Source: JBCCMB01 sp039026555
GTDB lineage: Bacteria > Pseudomonadota > Alphaproteobacteria > Caulobacterales > Hyphomonadaceae
Length of the DNA stretch: 9,764 bases
Assembly (NCBI GenBank): GCA_039026555.1
Contig: JBCCMB010000111.1
Coordinates: 1 to 9,764 of the forward strand
Direction: 5' to 3'
This document shows, piece by piece, positions 1 to 6,693 of this stretch. How positions within the stretch are numbered: position 1 is the stretch's first letter; each line of letters starts with the position of its first letter. The translations under genes and the position numbers were made by a program. The notes below the pieces were generated by a model. That model ran no database searches. It was not told the DNA's origin and saw only the letters and a list, made by a program, of their open reading frames with translations.

Positions 1-1
1 C

Positions 2-196
2 CTTGAGGTTTTGTGGAAACGCGTCAGCCGCCGCGATGGACGGCCTTTGTTGAAAGCGGACAATCCCAAACAAGTGCTGTCCGATTTGCTGGATGCACGG
101 GCGCCTGTTTACGCTGAGGCCGATATCCGCATACGCAGCGAGGAAGGACCGCATACCAGGGCGGTGGATGCAATTTTAAAGGCGCTTTCAACATGA
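2..196 (+). CDS. aroK: Shikimate kinase, C-terminal part (5' end outside window)
   Basis: Shikimate kinase phosphorylates shikimate with ATP in the cytoplasm, the fifth step of the shikimate pathway. The frame is open from the window edge and gives the last 64 residues. The segment LWKRVSRRDGRPLL matches the lid and RPLL region of AroK, and the following DLLDARAPVYAEAD matches the family's L..R.P.Y.E.AD stretch. The Walker A and shikimate-binding parts are not in the window. The stop TGA (194-196) overlaps the ATG of aroB as ATGA, a classic translationally coupled aroK-aroB pair. Identification is from recognised family motifs; only the C-terminus can be judged. Confidence 0.9.
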   Translation, partial: LEVLWKRVSRRDGRPLLKADNPKQVLSDLLDARAPVYAEADIRIRSEEGPHTRAVDAILKALST

Positions 197-1341
197 CGAT
201 CGCCGATCCCGACATTTCTACGCCTGCTGAGGCTGAGCCCAAAAAAGTGCGCGTCGAATTGGGCGCACGGGGATACGACATTGTCATCGGCGAAGGTCTT
301 TTGGCGCGGGTTGATCAGTTTTTGGGCCCGCTTTTGCGTCGACCGCGCGCCTTTGTGGTGACGGACGACACGGTCTCAGATCTTCATTTGGCGACCTTGC
401 GCGGCGCTTTAGATACGGCTGGCGTGTCGCTGGACGTTCACCAATTGCCGCCGGGCGAGGCGACAAAGTCGTTTCAGCATTTGGAGGGCGTACTGGACGC
501 GTTTATGGCTGCAGGCGCTGAACGAGATGATCTCATTATTGCGTTCGGCGGCGGTGTGGTCGGCGATCTTACGGGCCTTGCCGCCGGATTGCTGAAACGC
601 GGGGCGCGGTTTGTCCAAATCCCGACGACATTGTTGGCCCAGGTCGACAGTTCCGTGGGCGGCAAGACGGCGATCAATTCGACGCACGGCAAGAATTTGG
701 TCGGCCTGTTTTATCAACCCAGCCTTGTGCTCGCCGATCTCAACGTGCTCCAGACCCTGCCTGAACGCCAGCTGCAGGCCGGCCTCGCTGAAGTTGTCAA
801 ATACGCGCTGATCGATGATCCAAAATTCTTTGAGTTTCTGAACGACAATGTTGAGGCTTTGGCGGCGGGCGATGCTGGCGCTCTGGCGGAAGCTGTTCGG
901 GTCTCGTGCGAAGCCAAAGCGCGTATTGTGTCGGAAGACGAGACCGAGCGCGGCGCGCGGGCGCTGCTTAATTTGGGCCATACCTTCGGCCACGCCTTGG
1001 AACGCGCGAATCGCTATGGCGCCGGCCTTTTGCACGGCGAGGCGGTGGCGTGCGGTATGGCGATGGCGTTTCGATACTCGGTTCAGCTGGGGCTGTGCCC
1101 GAGCGAGGACGCCGATCGTGCAGAAAAATTGCTCAACGCGCTTGGGCTGAAGACGCGCATTTCGGACCTTGAGGGCGGGCCTTACGAAGCTGAGGCGCTT
1201 CTGGCGCACATGGCTCATGACAAGAAAGCGAAGGCCGGCGCTTTGACCCTGATTCTTGCGAAGGGCGTGGGGCAAAGCTTTATTCAACCAAATGCGGATA
1301 TAACTCCGCTGTTGGACTTTCTTAGACAGGAGACGGCCTGA
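193..1341 (+). CDS. aroB: 3-dehydroquinate synthase
   Basis: AroB converts DAHP to 3-dehydroquinate, the second step of the shikimate pathway, using NAD+ and a divalent metal. The protein has 382 residues, a normal length. The glycine-rich NAD site FGGGVVGDLTG is near residues 118-128, followed by QIPTTLLAQVDSSVGGKTAIN (142-162) and the GKNLVG segment (166-171). Expected metal ligands are present: Glu200 in LAEVVKYALI, His263 in LGHTFGHALE and His281 in LLHGEAVA. An N-terminal extension of about 17 residues precedes the first core strand. The ATG at 193 is favoured because it overlaps the aroK stop as ATGA. The enzyme looks intact. Confidence 0.97.
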   Translation: MTIADPDISTPAEAEPKKVRVELGARGYDIVIGEGLLARVDQFLGPLLRRPRAFVVTDDTVSDLHLATLRGALDTAGVSLDVHQLPPGEATKSFQHLEGVLDAFMAAGAERDDLIIAFGGGVVGDLTGLAAGLLKRGARFVQIPTTLLAQVDSSVGGKTAINSTHGKNLVGLFYQPSLVLADLNVLQTLPERQLQAGLAEVVKYALIDDPKFFEFLNDNVEALAAGDAGALAEAVRVSCEAKARIVSEDETERGARALLNLGHTFGHALERANRYGAGLLHGEAVACGMAMAFRYSVQLGLCPSEDADRAEKLLNALGLKTRISDLEGGPYEAEALLAHMAHDKKAKAGALTLILAKGVGQSFIQPNADITPLLDFLRQETA

Positions 1342-1367
1342 CCCCATCTGACGGGTCGAACGGCGAC

Positions 1368-2642
1368 ATGATTTCGGAACTCCTTTGGACTCCCATCGCG
1401 ATCCTCGCGCTTTTAGCGTTTTCCGCGTTTTTTTCGGGCTCGGAGACGGCGCTGACCGCCGCGTCTCGCGCGCGCATGCACGCTTTGGAAAAGGATGGTC
1501 GCAAAAGCGCGGGCCGCGTTGGCAAATTGACGGCGGACCCTGAGCGCCTGATTGGATCTATTCTTCTTGGCAACAACCTCGTCAACATCTTGGCGACGTC
1601 GCTGGCGACGTCTCTCTTGTTGCAAGTGTTCGGCGAAAGCGGCGTCGCGATTGCGACTTTAGGGATGACGGTGCTCGTGCTCGTCTTCGCTGAAGTGCTG
1701 CCGAAAACCTACGCCATCAACAACGCCGACAAATTCGCCATGGCCGTGTCCGGGCCGATTGGCTTTTTTGTACGACTGCTATCGCCGATTGTCCGCACGG
1801 TGCAGGTTTTGGTGCGTGCGACGCTGCATGTGTTCGGGGTGCGCAGCGAAGTTGATCCGCATGCGGCTGTGGAAGAAATCCGCGGCGCGATCGATTTGCA
1901 TGCCGAGGAAGGGCGTGTGGAGGCCGAGGCGCGCAACCGCCTTGGCGGCGTGTTGGATCTGCGCGAATTGTCGGTGGCTGACGTGATGATCCACCGCAAA
2001 TCGATCCGCATGATCGATGCGGACCTGCCGCCGGCGGAGATTGTCTCGCAAGCCCTGGCCAGCCCGCATACGCGTTTGCCGCTCTATTCCGGCGATAAGG
2101 AAGAGATTGTCGGCGTTTTGCACGCCAAAGATTTGCTGCGCGCGATCGCTCAGACAAACGGCGATTTCGACGCGCTGGAAATTGACAAAATCGCTCGCAA
2201 GGCCTGGTTCGCGCCGGAAACGACTTCGCTTGAAGACCAACTCGACGCGTTTTTGCGCGAGCGCAATCATTTCGCTTTGGTTGTCGACGAATACGGCGCG
2301 CTGATGGGGTTGGTGACGCTGGAAGACATTCTTGAAGAGATTGTCGGCGATATTCGCGATGAGCATGATTTGGCGGTCGAAGGCGTGCGCCCTCAGCCAG
2401 ATGGATCAGTCAATGTCGATGGCTGGGCGCCCATTCGCGACCTCAACCGCGCGATGAACTGGGATTTACCCGATGATGAAGCGGTAACGGTGGCGGGACT
2501 TGTCATCCACGCGGCCCAAACTATCCCGGAGCCGGGGCGCCGCTTTATGTTTTACGGCTATCAATTCGACATCTTGCGCAAACACCGCAACCAAATCACA
2601 GGCTTGCGGGTTCGCAAGGATGAGACTTTGGACAGTGAATAG
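1368..2642 (+). CDS. CNNM/CorC (HlyC/CorC) family membrane protein, DUF21-CBS-CBS-CorC_HlyC
   Basis: Family members are inner-membrane proteins linked to Mg2+/Co2+ efflux or homeostasis; older annotations call them hemolysins. The protein has 424 residues. The DUF21 membrane domain covers about residues 1-190, with the conserved SGSETALTAASRARM (23-37), LLGNNLVNI (66-74) and FAEVLPKT (107-114), and several hydrophobic helices. A CBS pair follows (about 204-330), including FALVVDEYGALMGLVTLEDI (302-321). The C-terminal CorC_HlyC domain (about 340-418) includes DGWAPIRDLN and FMFYGYQFDIL. The gene starts 26 bases after aroB, so cotranscription is likely although the ribosome binding site is weak. 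The actual transported ion cannot be read from sequence. The gene ends 18 bases from the convergent bolA. Confidence 0.93.
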   Translation: MISELLWTPIAILALLAFSAFFSGSETALTAASRARMHALEKDGRKSAGRVGKLTADPERLIGSILLGNNLVNILATSLATSLLLQVFGESGVAIATLGMTVLVLVFAEVLPKTYAINNADKFAMAVSGPIGFFVRLLSPIVRTVQVLVRATLHVFGVRSEVDPHAAVEEIRGAIDLHAEEGRVEAEARNRLGGVLDLRELSVADVMIHRKSIRMIDADLPPAEIVSQALASPHTRLPLYSGDKEEIVGVLHAKDLLRAIAQTNGDFDALEIDKIARKAWFAPETTSLEDQLDAFLRERNHFALVVDEYGALMGLVTLEDILEEIVGDIRDEHDLAVEGVRPQPDGSVNVDGWAPIRDLNRAMNWDLPDDEAVTVAGLVIHAAQTIPEPGRRFMFYGYQFDILRKHRNQITGLRVRKDETLDSE

Positions 2643-2660
2643 CGAGCTGCGCCTGGCGCC

Positions 2661-2936
2661 CTAAAGCGGTTCAGCCTTAATGCTTAGCGCGTGCAAACCC
2701 GTTTCAAACTCGTCCGCCAACGCGTTTTGCACCATGCGATGGCGTTCGACGCGCGATTTGTCTGCAAACGCTGCGGCGCAAATATGGACGTTGAAATGCG
2801 TTTCGCCTTCGGGGGATGCGCCGGCGTGACCCGCATGTCTTGCACTATCGTCGACGACGTCCAATATCGTCGGATCAAAAACCTGCATAAGTTTGGCGTG
2901 AATCCGCAACTTGCGGCTTGTCAATTCTTGCTCCAT
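2661..2936 (-). CDS. bolA: BolA family protein
   Basis: BolA proteins partner monothiol glutaredoxins in Fe-S cluster trafficking and iron sensing, and some act in stress and cell-shape control. The 91-residue length is typical. Recognisable pieces are LRIHAKLMQVFDP (10-22), DDSARHAGHAG (29-39), the ETHFNV strand (45-50) and the C-terminal SRVERHRMVQNAL motif (61-73). The RHR histidine (His66) is the family position known to ligate a shared cluster with glutaredoxin. It is transcribed against the CNNM gene and divergently from the J-domain locus, 28 bases away. The ATG at 2936 is chosen because residues just after it already match the family; its ribosome binding site is weak. The family call is secure; the subfamily is not assigned. 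Confidence 0.93.
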   Translation of the reverse strand: MEQELTSRKLRIHAKLMQVFDPTILDVVDDSARHAGHAGASPEGETHFNVHICAAAFADKSRVERHRMVQNALADEFETGLHALSIKAEPL

Positions 2937-2964
2937 TAACCGGTGCGCTCCATCATGTCCGCCA

Positions 2965-3246
2965 ATGTCATACGCTGAAGATTACGGAAACGGGTTTCGC
3001 GTCAAGTTCGTGGATGTCCGTGTGAAGCCGCCTGGGGGCAAGCGAGTCCAACCAGATGCGGAAACGCGGATTTGCGAGCACAAGGGATGCGATTTGCCCG
3101 GCGTTTGCCGCGCGCCCAAGCAAACGGCCGCCGCGCTAAAACGAAAACGTAAGCGGGATGAGGATTTTCACTGGTTCTGCGCCCGCCATGCGGCGGAATA
3201 CAACAAAGCCTACAATTTCTTCGACGGTATGACCGAGACGGAATAA
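2965..3246 (+). CDS. N-terminal Cys/His module of the interrupted J-domain protein
   Basis: This is the first open piece, 93 residues from ATG 2965 to the TAA at 3244. It contains Cys37, Cys42, Cys48, Cys72 and His75, as C-x4-C-x5-C and FCARH, which could bind zinc. A very basic stretch, KRKRKR, lies at about 59-64. The motif WFCARHAAEYNKAYNFFDGM (70-89) is the recognisable family part. The ATG at 2965 is favoured because the family-like sequence begins directly after it. It could be made as a short stable protein, but it would lack the J domain. Confidence 0.5.
   Translation: MSYAEDYGNGFRVKFVDVRVKPPGGKRVQPDAETRICEHKGCDLPGVCRAPKQTAAALKRKRKRDEDFHWFCARHAAEYNKAYNFFDGMTETE
2979..3005 (-). promoter_or_regulatory. 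Possible bolA promoter
   Basis: On the minus strand a TTGACG hexamer (3005-3000) is followed after 15 bases by TAATCT (2984-2979). The implied leader to the bolA ATG is about 35 bases. The -35 hexamer is good, but the spacer is two bases short of ideal. It lies inside the 5' coding part of the divergent J-domain gene, as it must because only 28 bases separate the two starts. Inference only. Confidence 0.22.
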
Positions 3247-3309
3247 GCCGCATTCCAGGCGGCCGAGCGCGCGGGTCATCAGAAGACTTGGCGCTTTGGC
3301 ACGGGACCT

Positions 3310-3615
3310 ATGGGCGGCGCCAAATCGGCCCATGCGAACGACCCGCGGCGTTGGGGCGGTCGACATTTCTTCGACGAAAACGGCGAACGGGTGCGCCCGG
3401 AAACGCAAAAACCGGGGCGAACGAGATTGCAGCTTAAATCACTGGAAGCTTTACATCTGCCGCATGACGCCACCGCCGAAGCGGTTCGTGAGCGTTATGC
3501 GGATCTGGTAAAAAAATACCATCCGGATTCGAATGGCGGCGACCGGTCGATGGAGCAAAGGCTCGGCGTGGTCATCCGCGCCTTCAAAACGCTCAAAGCC
3601 GCCGGTCTGGCTTAA
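3310..3615 (+). CDS. C-terminal J-domain piece of the interrupted J-domain protein
   Basis: This is the second open piece, 101 residues from an in-frame ATG 63 bases after the premature stop. It carries a compact J domain in its second half: SLEALHLPHDATAEAVRERY, then LVKKYHPDSNGGD with the HPD tripeptide coded at 3520-3528, then VIRAFKTLKAAGL. The HPD loop needed to activate Hsp70 is intact. A weak GGGA lies upstream of ATG 3310, so independent start is conceivable but unproven. It is more likely the downstream half of one original gene. Confidence 0.45.
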   Translation: MGGAKSAHANDPRRWGGRHFFDENGERVRPETQKPGRTRLQLKSLEALHLPHDATAEAVRERYADLVKKYHPDSNGGDRSMEQRLGVVIRAFKTLKAAGLA

Positions 3616-3675
3616 TTTTACAGGCAATCATCTTGTAAGCCTTGGCCTTCCCGTACGAGAAGGACCATCTAACAT

Positions 3676-3704
3676 TTGTAACCCTGTGCGGCGCCCCCTA
3701 ATGT
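3676..3704 (+). promoter_or_regulatory. Possible cobS promoter
   Basis: TTGTAA (3676-3681), a 17-base spacer and TAATGT (3699-3704) lie upstream of cobS. A start near 3711 would leave a leader of about 28 bases to the ATG at 3739. The hexamers are only moderate matches. If real, it argues against the upstream GTG at 3703 as the cobS start. I saw no B12-box (GCCACTG-like) or cobalamin riboswitch in 3616-3738. Confidence 0.3.
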
Positions 3705-3716
3705 GCGCCGACTTTT
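3689..3716 (+). terminator. GC-rich hairpin with short T tract between the J-domain gene and cobS
   Basis: CGGCGC (3689-3694) and GCGCCG (3705-3710) form a perfect 6-base-pair stem with a 10-base loop, followed by ACTTTTC. This could be a weak intrinsic terminator for the upstream J-domain gene. It overlaps the candidate cobS promoter, so both readings cannot be treated as independent evidence. The T tract is short. Confidence 0.3.
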
Positions 3717-3738
3717 CAATGATCCGAAGGCCCGCCTC

Positions 3739-4722
3739 ATGTCCGTCATCGATGCTTCCGACGACCTCGCCAAACTCACGCCCGACGGAAAAGTGGACAT
3801 CCGTAAGACGTTTGGCGTGGATATGGATGGCAAAGCGCCGGCGTTTAAGGAGCCCAATCCCTACGTGCCGGATCTCGACGAGACGTATCAGTTCGATCCT
3901 CAGACGACGCGCGCAATTCTCGCCGGTTTCATGCACAATCGGCGCGTAATGATCCAAGGCTATCACGGCACGGGGAAGTCGACGCATATCGAACAAGTCG
4001 CCGCGCGCCTGAATTGGCCTCTTATCCGGGTGAATCTGGACAGTCATGTCTCCCGTATCGATCTTGTCGGCAAGGATGCGATCGTGTTGAAGGACGGCAA
4101 GCAGATCACCGAATTCCGGGAAGGCATTTTGCCGTGGGCGTTGCAGCGGCCCTTGGCCCTAGTGTTCGACGAATATGATGCGGGGCGTCCGGATGTGATG
4201 TTCGTGATCCAGCGGGTATTGGAGGCGTCGGGCCAGCTCACTTTGCTAGACCAGAACCGTGTCATGCGGCCCAATCCGTATTTCCGCTTGTTCGCCACCA
4301 CGAACACAGTTGGCTTGGGCGACACGACAGGGCTTTATCACGGTACGCAGCAGCTCAACCAAGGCCAAATGGACCGCTGGTCGATCGTCACGACGCTCAA
4401 TTATCTGGAGCATGATGTTGAGACGGACATTGTGTCCGCCAAACTGCCCGGCGCGGATCGCGACACCGTCTCCAAAATGGTGCGCGTCGCCGATATGACG
4501 CGCAACGCCTTTATCGCTGGCGATATCTCCACCGTAATGAGCCCACGCACCGTGATCACCTGGGCGGAGAACGCGGACATTTTCGGGGATGTCGGCATGG
4601 CCTTCCGCATGACCTTCGTCAACAAATGCGATGAGTTGGAACGCCCGGTCGTCGCCGAATTCTATCAGCGCGCCTTTGGCGAAGACCTTCCGGAAAGCGC
4701 AATGATGGTGAAAGTCGCATAA
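3739..4722 (+). CDS. cobS: CobS, AAA+ (MoxR-like) ATPase subunit of cobaltochelatase type
   Basis: CobS is the ATPase that, with CobT, drives CobN to insert cobalt into hydrogenobyrinic acid a,c-diamide in aerobic B12 synthesis. The product has 327 residues. It shows Walker A GYHGTGKST (74-82), Walker B LALVFDEYD (139-147), sensor 1 LFATTNT (184-190), an arginine-bearing QMDRWSIV (210-217) and the sensor-2 region SPRTVITWAEN (268-278). The N-terminal FGVDMDGKAPAF and PYVPDLDETY are CobS signatures. ATG 3739 is chosen over the in-frame GTG 3703 because GAAGG (3726-3730) sits 8 bases upstream and family sequence begins there. It lies 3 bases before cobT. No cobN is seen, so its role here may not be cobalt insertion. 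Confidence 0.95.
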   Translation: MSVIDASDDLAKLTPDGKVDIRKTFGVDMDGKAPAFKEPNPYVPDLDETYQFDPQTTRAILAGFMHNRRVMIQGYHGTGKSTHIEQVAARLNWPLIRVNLDSHVSRIDLVGKDAIVLKDGKQITEFREGILPWALQRPLALVFDEYDAGRPDVMFVIQRVLEASGQLTLLDQNRVMRPNPYFRLFATTNTVGLGDTTGLYHGTQQLNQGQMDRWSIVTTLNYLEHDVETDIVSAKLPGADRDTVSKMVRVADMTRNAFIAGDISTVMSPRTVITWAENADIFGDVGMAFRMTFVNKCDELERPVVAEFYQRAFGEDLPESAMMVKVA

Positions 4723-4725
4723 AAC

Positions 4726-6693
4726 GTGGCTGAGACGGATCCAATTGAGATCTTCAAAAACGCGTTGTCGACGACGACGCGCGCGCTTGCGGGCGACGAA
4801 GATGTGGAGGTCGCCTATTCCTCCGATGGGGGGCGGTTGTCCGGCAAACGCATTGTGTTGCAGCCGCCGCCGCGAAAGACGCCGCCGGATGTCATCGCCC
4901 GGGTTAGGGGCGAGGCGGACGCTCTTGCGCTGAAAATCGCCTATCATGATCCCCAAGCCCATGCGCGGGCGCGGCCGGAAGGCGAAGACGCGCGTAAATT
5001 GTTTGAAAGCGCGGAGCGCGCGCGCGTGGAAAGTCTCGGCGCGATCGCAATGGAAGGCGTTTCCGACAATTTACAGGCGGCGCTGACGGCGCGGTGCGAC
5101 AAGGCCGGTTATGGCCGCACGGAAGACCGGCAGGACGCGCCCATCGAGGATGCGTTGGAATTTGTGCTGCGCGAGCAGTTGACCGGCCGCGCTTTGCCGG
5201 CGGCGGCTGAAGGCGTCGCCGCTATCTGGCGTGAGGACATCATCTCAAAGGCCCAAGGCGCGCTCAAAAAAGTGTGCGACGCGAAGGAGGACCAATCCGC
5301 CTTCGCCGAAGCGGTGCGCGACCTCATTCGCAAGCTGGATTTGAGCGACGAGGCCGGCAACGCAGAAACTGATGACGACGCATCGGAAGACGATTCCGAT
5401 GAGCCAGATGCGCAAAACGCAGACGGCGAAGACGGCGACGGCGAAGACCAGGCCGAAGGTGCGACGTCTGAACAAATCGAGGCGGCCGATGGCGAAGCCG
5501 TGGAAGATGAAGAAGCGAATGTCGCCGTCGACGCCGAGGCCGAAATGGATGCGGACGATGATACGTCCGATATGGATGAAGGCGCCAAGCCTTTACGCCC
5601 CAATTATCGCGAAGGCGAGGACGCCGAGCGTTTTGTCTACCAAGCCTACACCAAACGCCATGATGAGGTGGCGGCGGCAGAGACGCTTTGCGACCCAGAA
5701 GAGCTAGGCCGGCTGCGCGCCTATCTAGATACCCAGCTGCAGGGCTTGCAGGGTGCGGTCTCTCGTCTCGCCAACCGCCTGCAACGCCGATTGATGGCGC
5801 AACAAAACCGCTCCTGGACGTTTGACCTGGAAGAGGGCGTGTTGGACACGGCCCGGCTGACGCGGGTGGTGGTCGATCCCACCGCACCCTTATCTTTCAA
5901 ACAGGAAGACGACAGCAAATTCCGCGACACCGTTGTGACGCTGCTCTTGGACAATTCCGGCTCCATGCGCGGTCGACCGATCATGGTCGCGGCGCTATGC
6001 GCGGACATTCTTGCGCGAACCTTGGAACGCTGCGGCGTGAAGGTGGAGATTCTTGGCTTCACCACAAAGGCGTGGAAGGGCGGTCTCTCCCGGGAAGATT
6101 GGGTCAAAGGCGGAAAGCCCGCCGGACCAGGTCGCCTCAATGATTTGCGTCATATCGTCTACAAGCCGGCCGATGCGCCGTGGCGGCGCGCGCGGCGTAA
6201 TCTCGGACTGATGATGCGTGAGGGCCTGCTGAAAGAGAACATTGATGGCGAAGCGCTCTTATGGGCGCATGACCGTCTAATGGCGCGGCCGGAGCAGCGC
6301 CGGATCTTGATGGTGATCTCCGACGGCGCGCCGGTAGATGACAGCACTTTGTCGGTAAATGTTGGAAACTATCTGGAGCGACACCTTCGCGAGGTGATTA
6401 GTTTCATTGAAACACGCTCCGAGGTCGAATTGCTCGCGATTGGCATTGGCCACGACGTCACACGCTACTACAACCGCGCTGTGACCATTGTGGACGCCGA
6501 GCAATTGGGCGGGGCGATGACGGACAAGCTGGCGGAGTTGTTCGATGAAAACGCAAAGCCGGATGTGTTCACGGGGGCGGCTTCGCCCCAAATGGCGGGA
6601 CGAAAGAGCATACGTCCCGGCGGCGCCAGCATCGACCTTGGCCGCGCCGTACGCCGAACCAGCGTTCAAGATATCGCCCGCTCGCTTCGTTAA
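4726..6693 (+). CDS. cobT: CobT, VWA-domain subunit of cobaltochelatase type
   Basis: CobT pairs with CobS to form the two-ring AAA+/VWA chaperone-like part of aerobic cobaltochelatase. The protein has 655 residues. It has an N-terminal CobT domain (about 1-205), a very acidic low-complexity linker (about 206-288), a second conserved part (about 290-395, including ERFVYQAYTKRHDE) and a C-terminal VWA domain. The MIDAS motif is DNSGS (409-413), and ISDGAPVDD (531-539) gives the later MIDAS aspartate. The start is GTG, 3 bases after the cobS stop, and the first residues match the family. A tail of about 48 basic and Gly-rich residues follows AMTDKLAELFDE and overlaps the next gene. VWA-AAA+ pairs such as RavA-ViaA are the structural parallel. 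Confidence 0.95.
   Translation: MAETDPIEIFKNALSTTTRALAGDEDVEVAYSSDGGRLSGKRIVLQPPPRKTPPDVIARVRGEADALALKIAYHDPQAHARARPEGEDARKLFESAERARVESLGAIAMEGVSDNLQAALTARCDKAGYGRTEDRQDAPIEDALEFVLREQLTGRALPAAAEGVAAIWREDIISKAQGALKKVCDAKEDQSAFAEAVRDLIRKLDLSDEAGNAETDDDASEDDSDEPDAQNADGEDGDGEDQAEGATSEQIEAADGEAVEDEEANVAVDAEAEMDADDDTSDMDEGAKPLRPNYREGEDAERFVYQAYTKRHDEVAAAETLCDPEELGRLRAYLDTQLQGLQGAVSRLANRLQRRLMAQQNRSWTFDLEEGVLDTARLTRVVVDPTAPLSFKQEDDSKFRDTVVTLLLDNSGSMRGRPIMVAALCADILARTLERCGVKVEILGFTTKAWKGGLSREDWVKGGKPAGPGRLNDLRHIVYKPADAPWRRARRNLGLMMREGLLKENIDGEALLWAHDRLMARPEQRRILMVISDGAPVDDSTLSVNVGNYLERHLREVISFIETRSEVELLAIGIGHDVTRYYNRAVTIVDAEQLGGAMTDKLAELFDENAKPDVFTGAASPQMAGRKSIRPGGASIDLGRAVRRTSVQDIARSLR

Larger units (their letters stand above)
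2965..3615 (+). pseudogene. J-domain protein (alphaproteobacterial, Cys/His cluster plus C-terminal J domain) interrupted by in-frame TAA
   Basis: Read through the TAA at 3244-3246, one frame of 216 codons runs from ATG 2965 to TAA 3613-3615. This matches the layout of a J-domain protein common next to bolA and cobS in Alphaproteobacteria: an N-terminal module with a Cys/His cluster, a middle linker with the NDPRRWGG segment, and a C-terminal J domain with YHPDSNGGD. The reading frame does not shift at the stop: GAA TAA GCC GCA TTC CAG continues sensibly into the linker. That points to one nonsense substitution (for example GAA to TAA) in an otherwise well-kept gene. A sequencing error, a fresh pseudogene or two functional pieces are all possible. 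J proteins normally stimulate the ATPase of a DnaK-type Hsp70. Confidence 0.75.

Noticed and set aside
409..1347. Long minus-strand open frame (312 codons) opposite aroB
   Set aside because: It is antisense to a clear enzyme gene, shows no recognisable domain, and is explained by GC-rich codon bias.
2643..2660. Bidirectional terminator between the CNNM gene and bolA
   Set aside because: The 18-base gap holds only a GCGCCTGGCGC-type palindrome with no workable loop and no T tract.
3244..3246. Programmed readthrough of the TAA in the J-domain gene
   Set aside because: TAA followed by G is not a leaky context and no recoding element is visible; a nonsense change or error is simpler.
3616..3738. 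Possible cobalamin riboswitch upstream of cobS
   Set aside because: No B12-box-like GCCACTG and too little room for the conserved fold before the ATG.
3703..3738. GTG at 3703 as the cobS start
   Set aside because: It falls in the hairpin/promoter candidate, lacks a ribosome binding site, and its 12 extra residues do not look like CobS; ATG 3739 has GAAGG at good spacing.
4246..4962. Long minus-strand open frame across the cobS-cobT junction
   Set aside because: It is antisense to two well-supported genes and has no recognisable motif.
5109..5603. Ser/Ala-rich minus-strand frame opposite the acidic linker of CobT
   Set aside because: Its low-complexity Ser runs are the mirror of GAC/GAA/GGC codons in the linker, not an independent gene.
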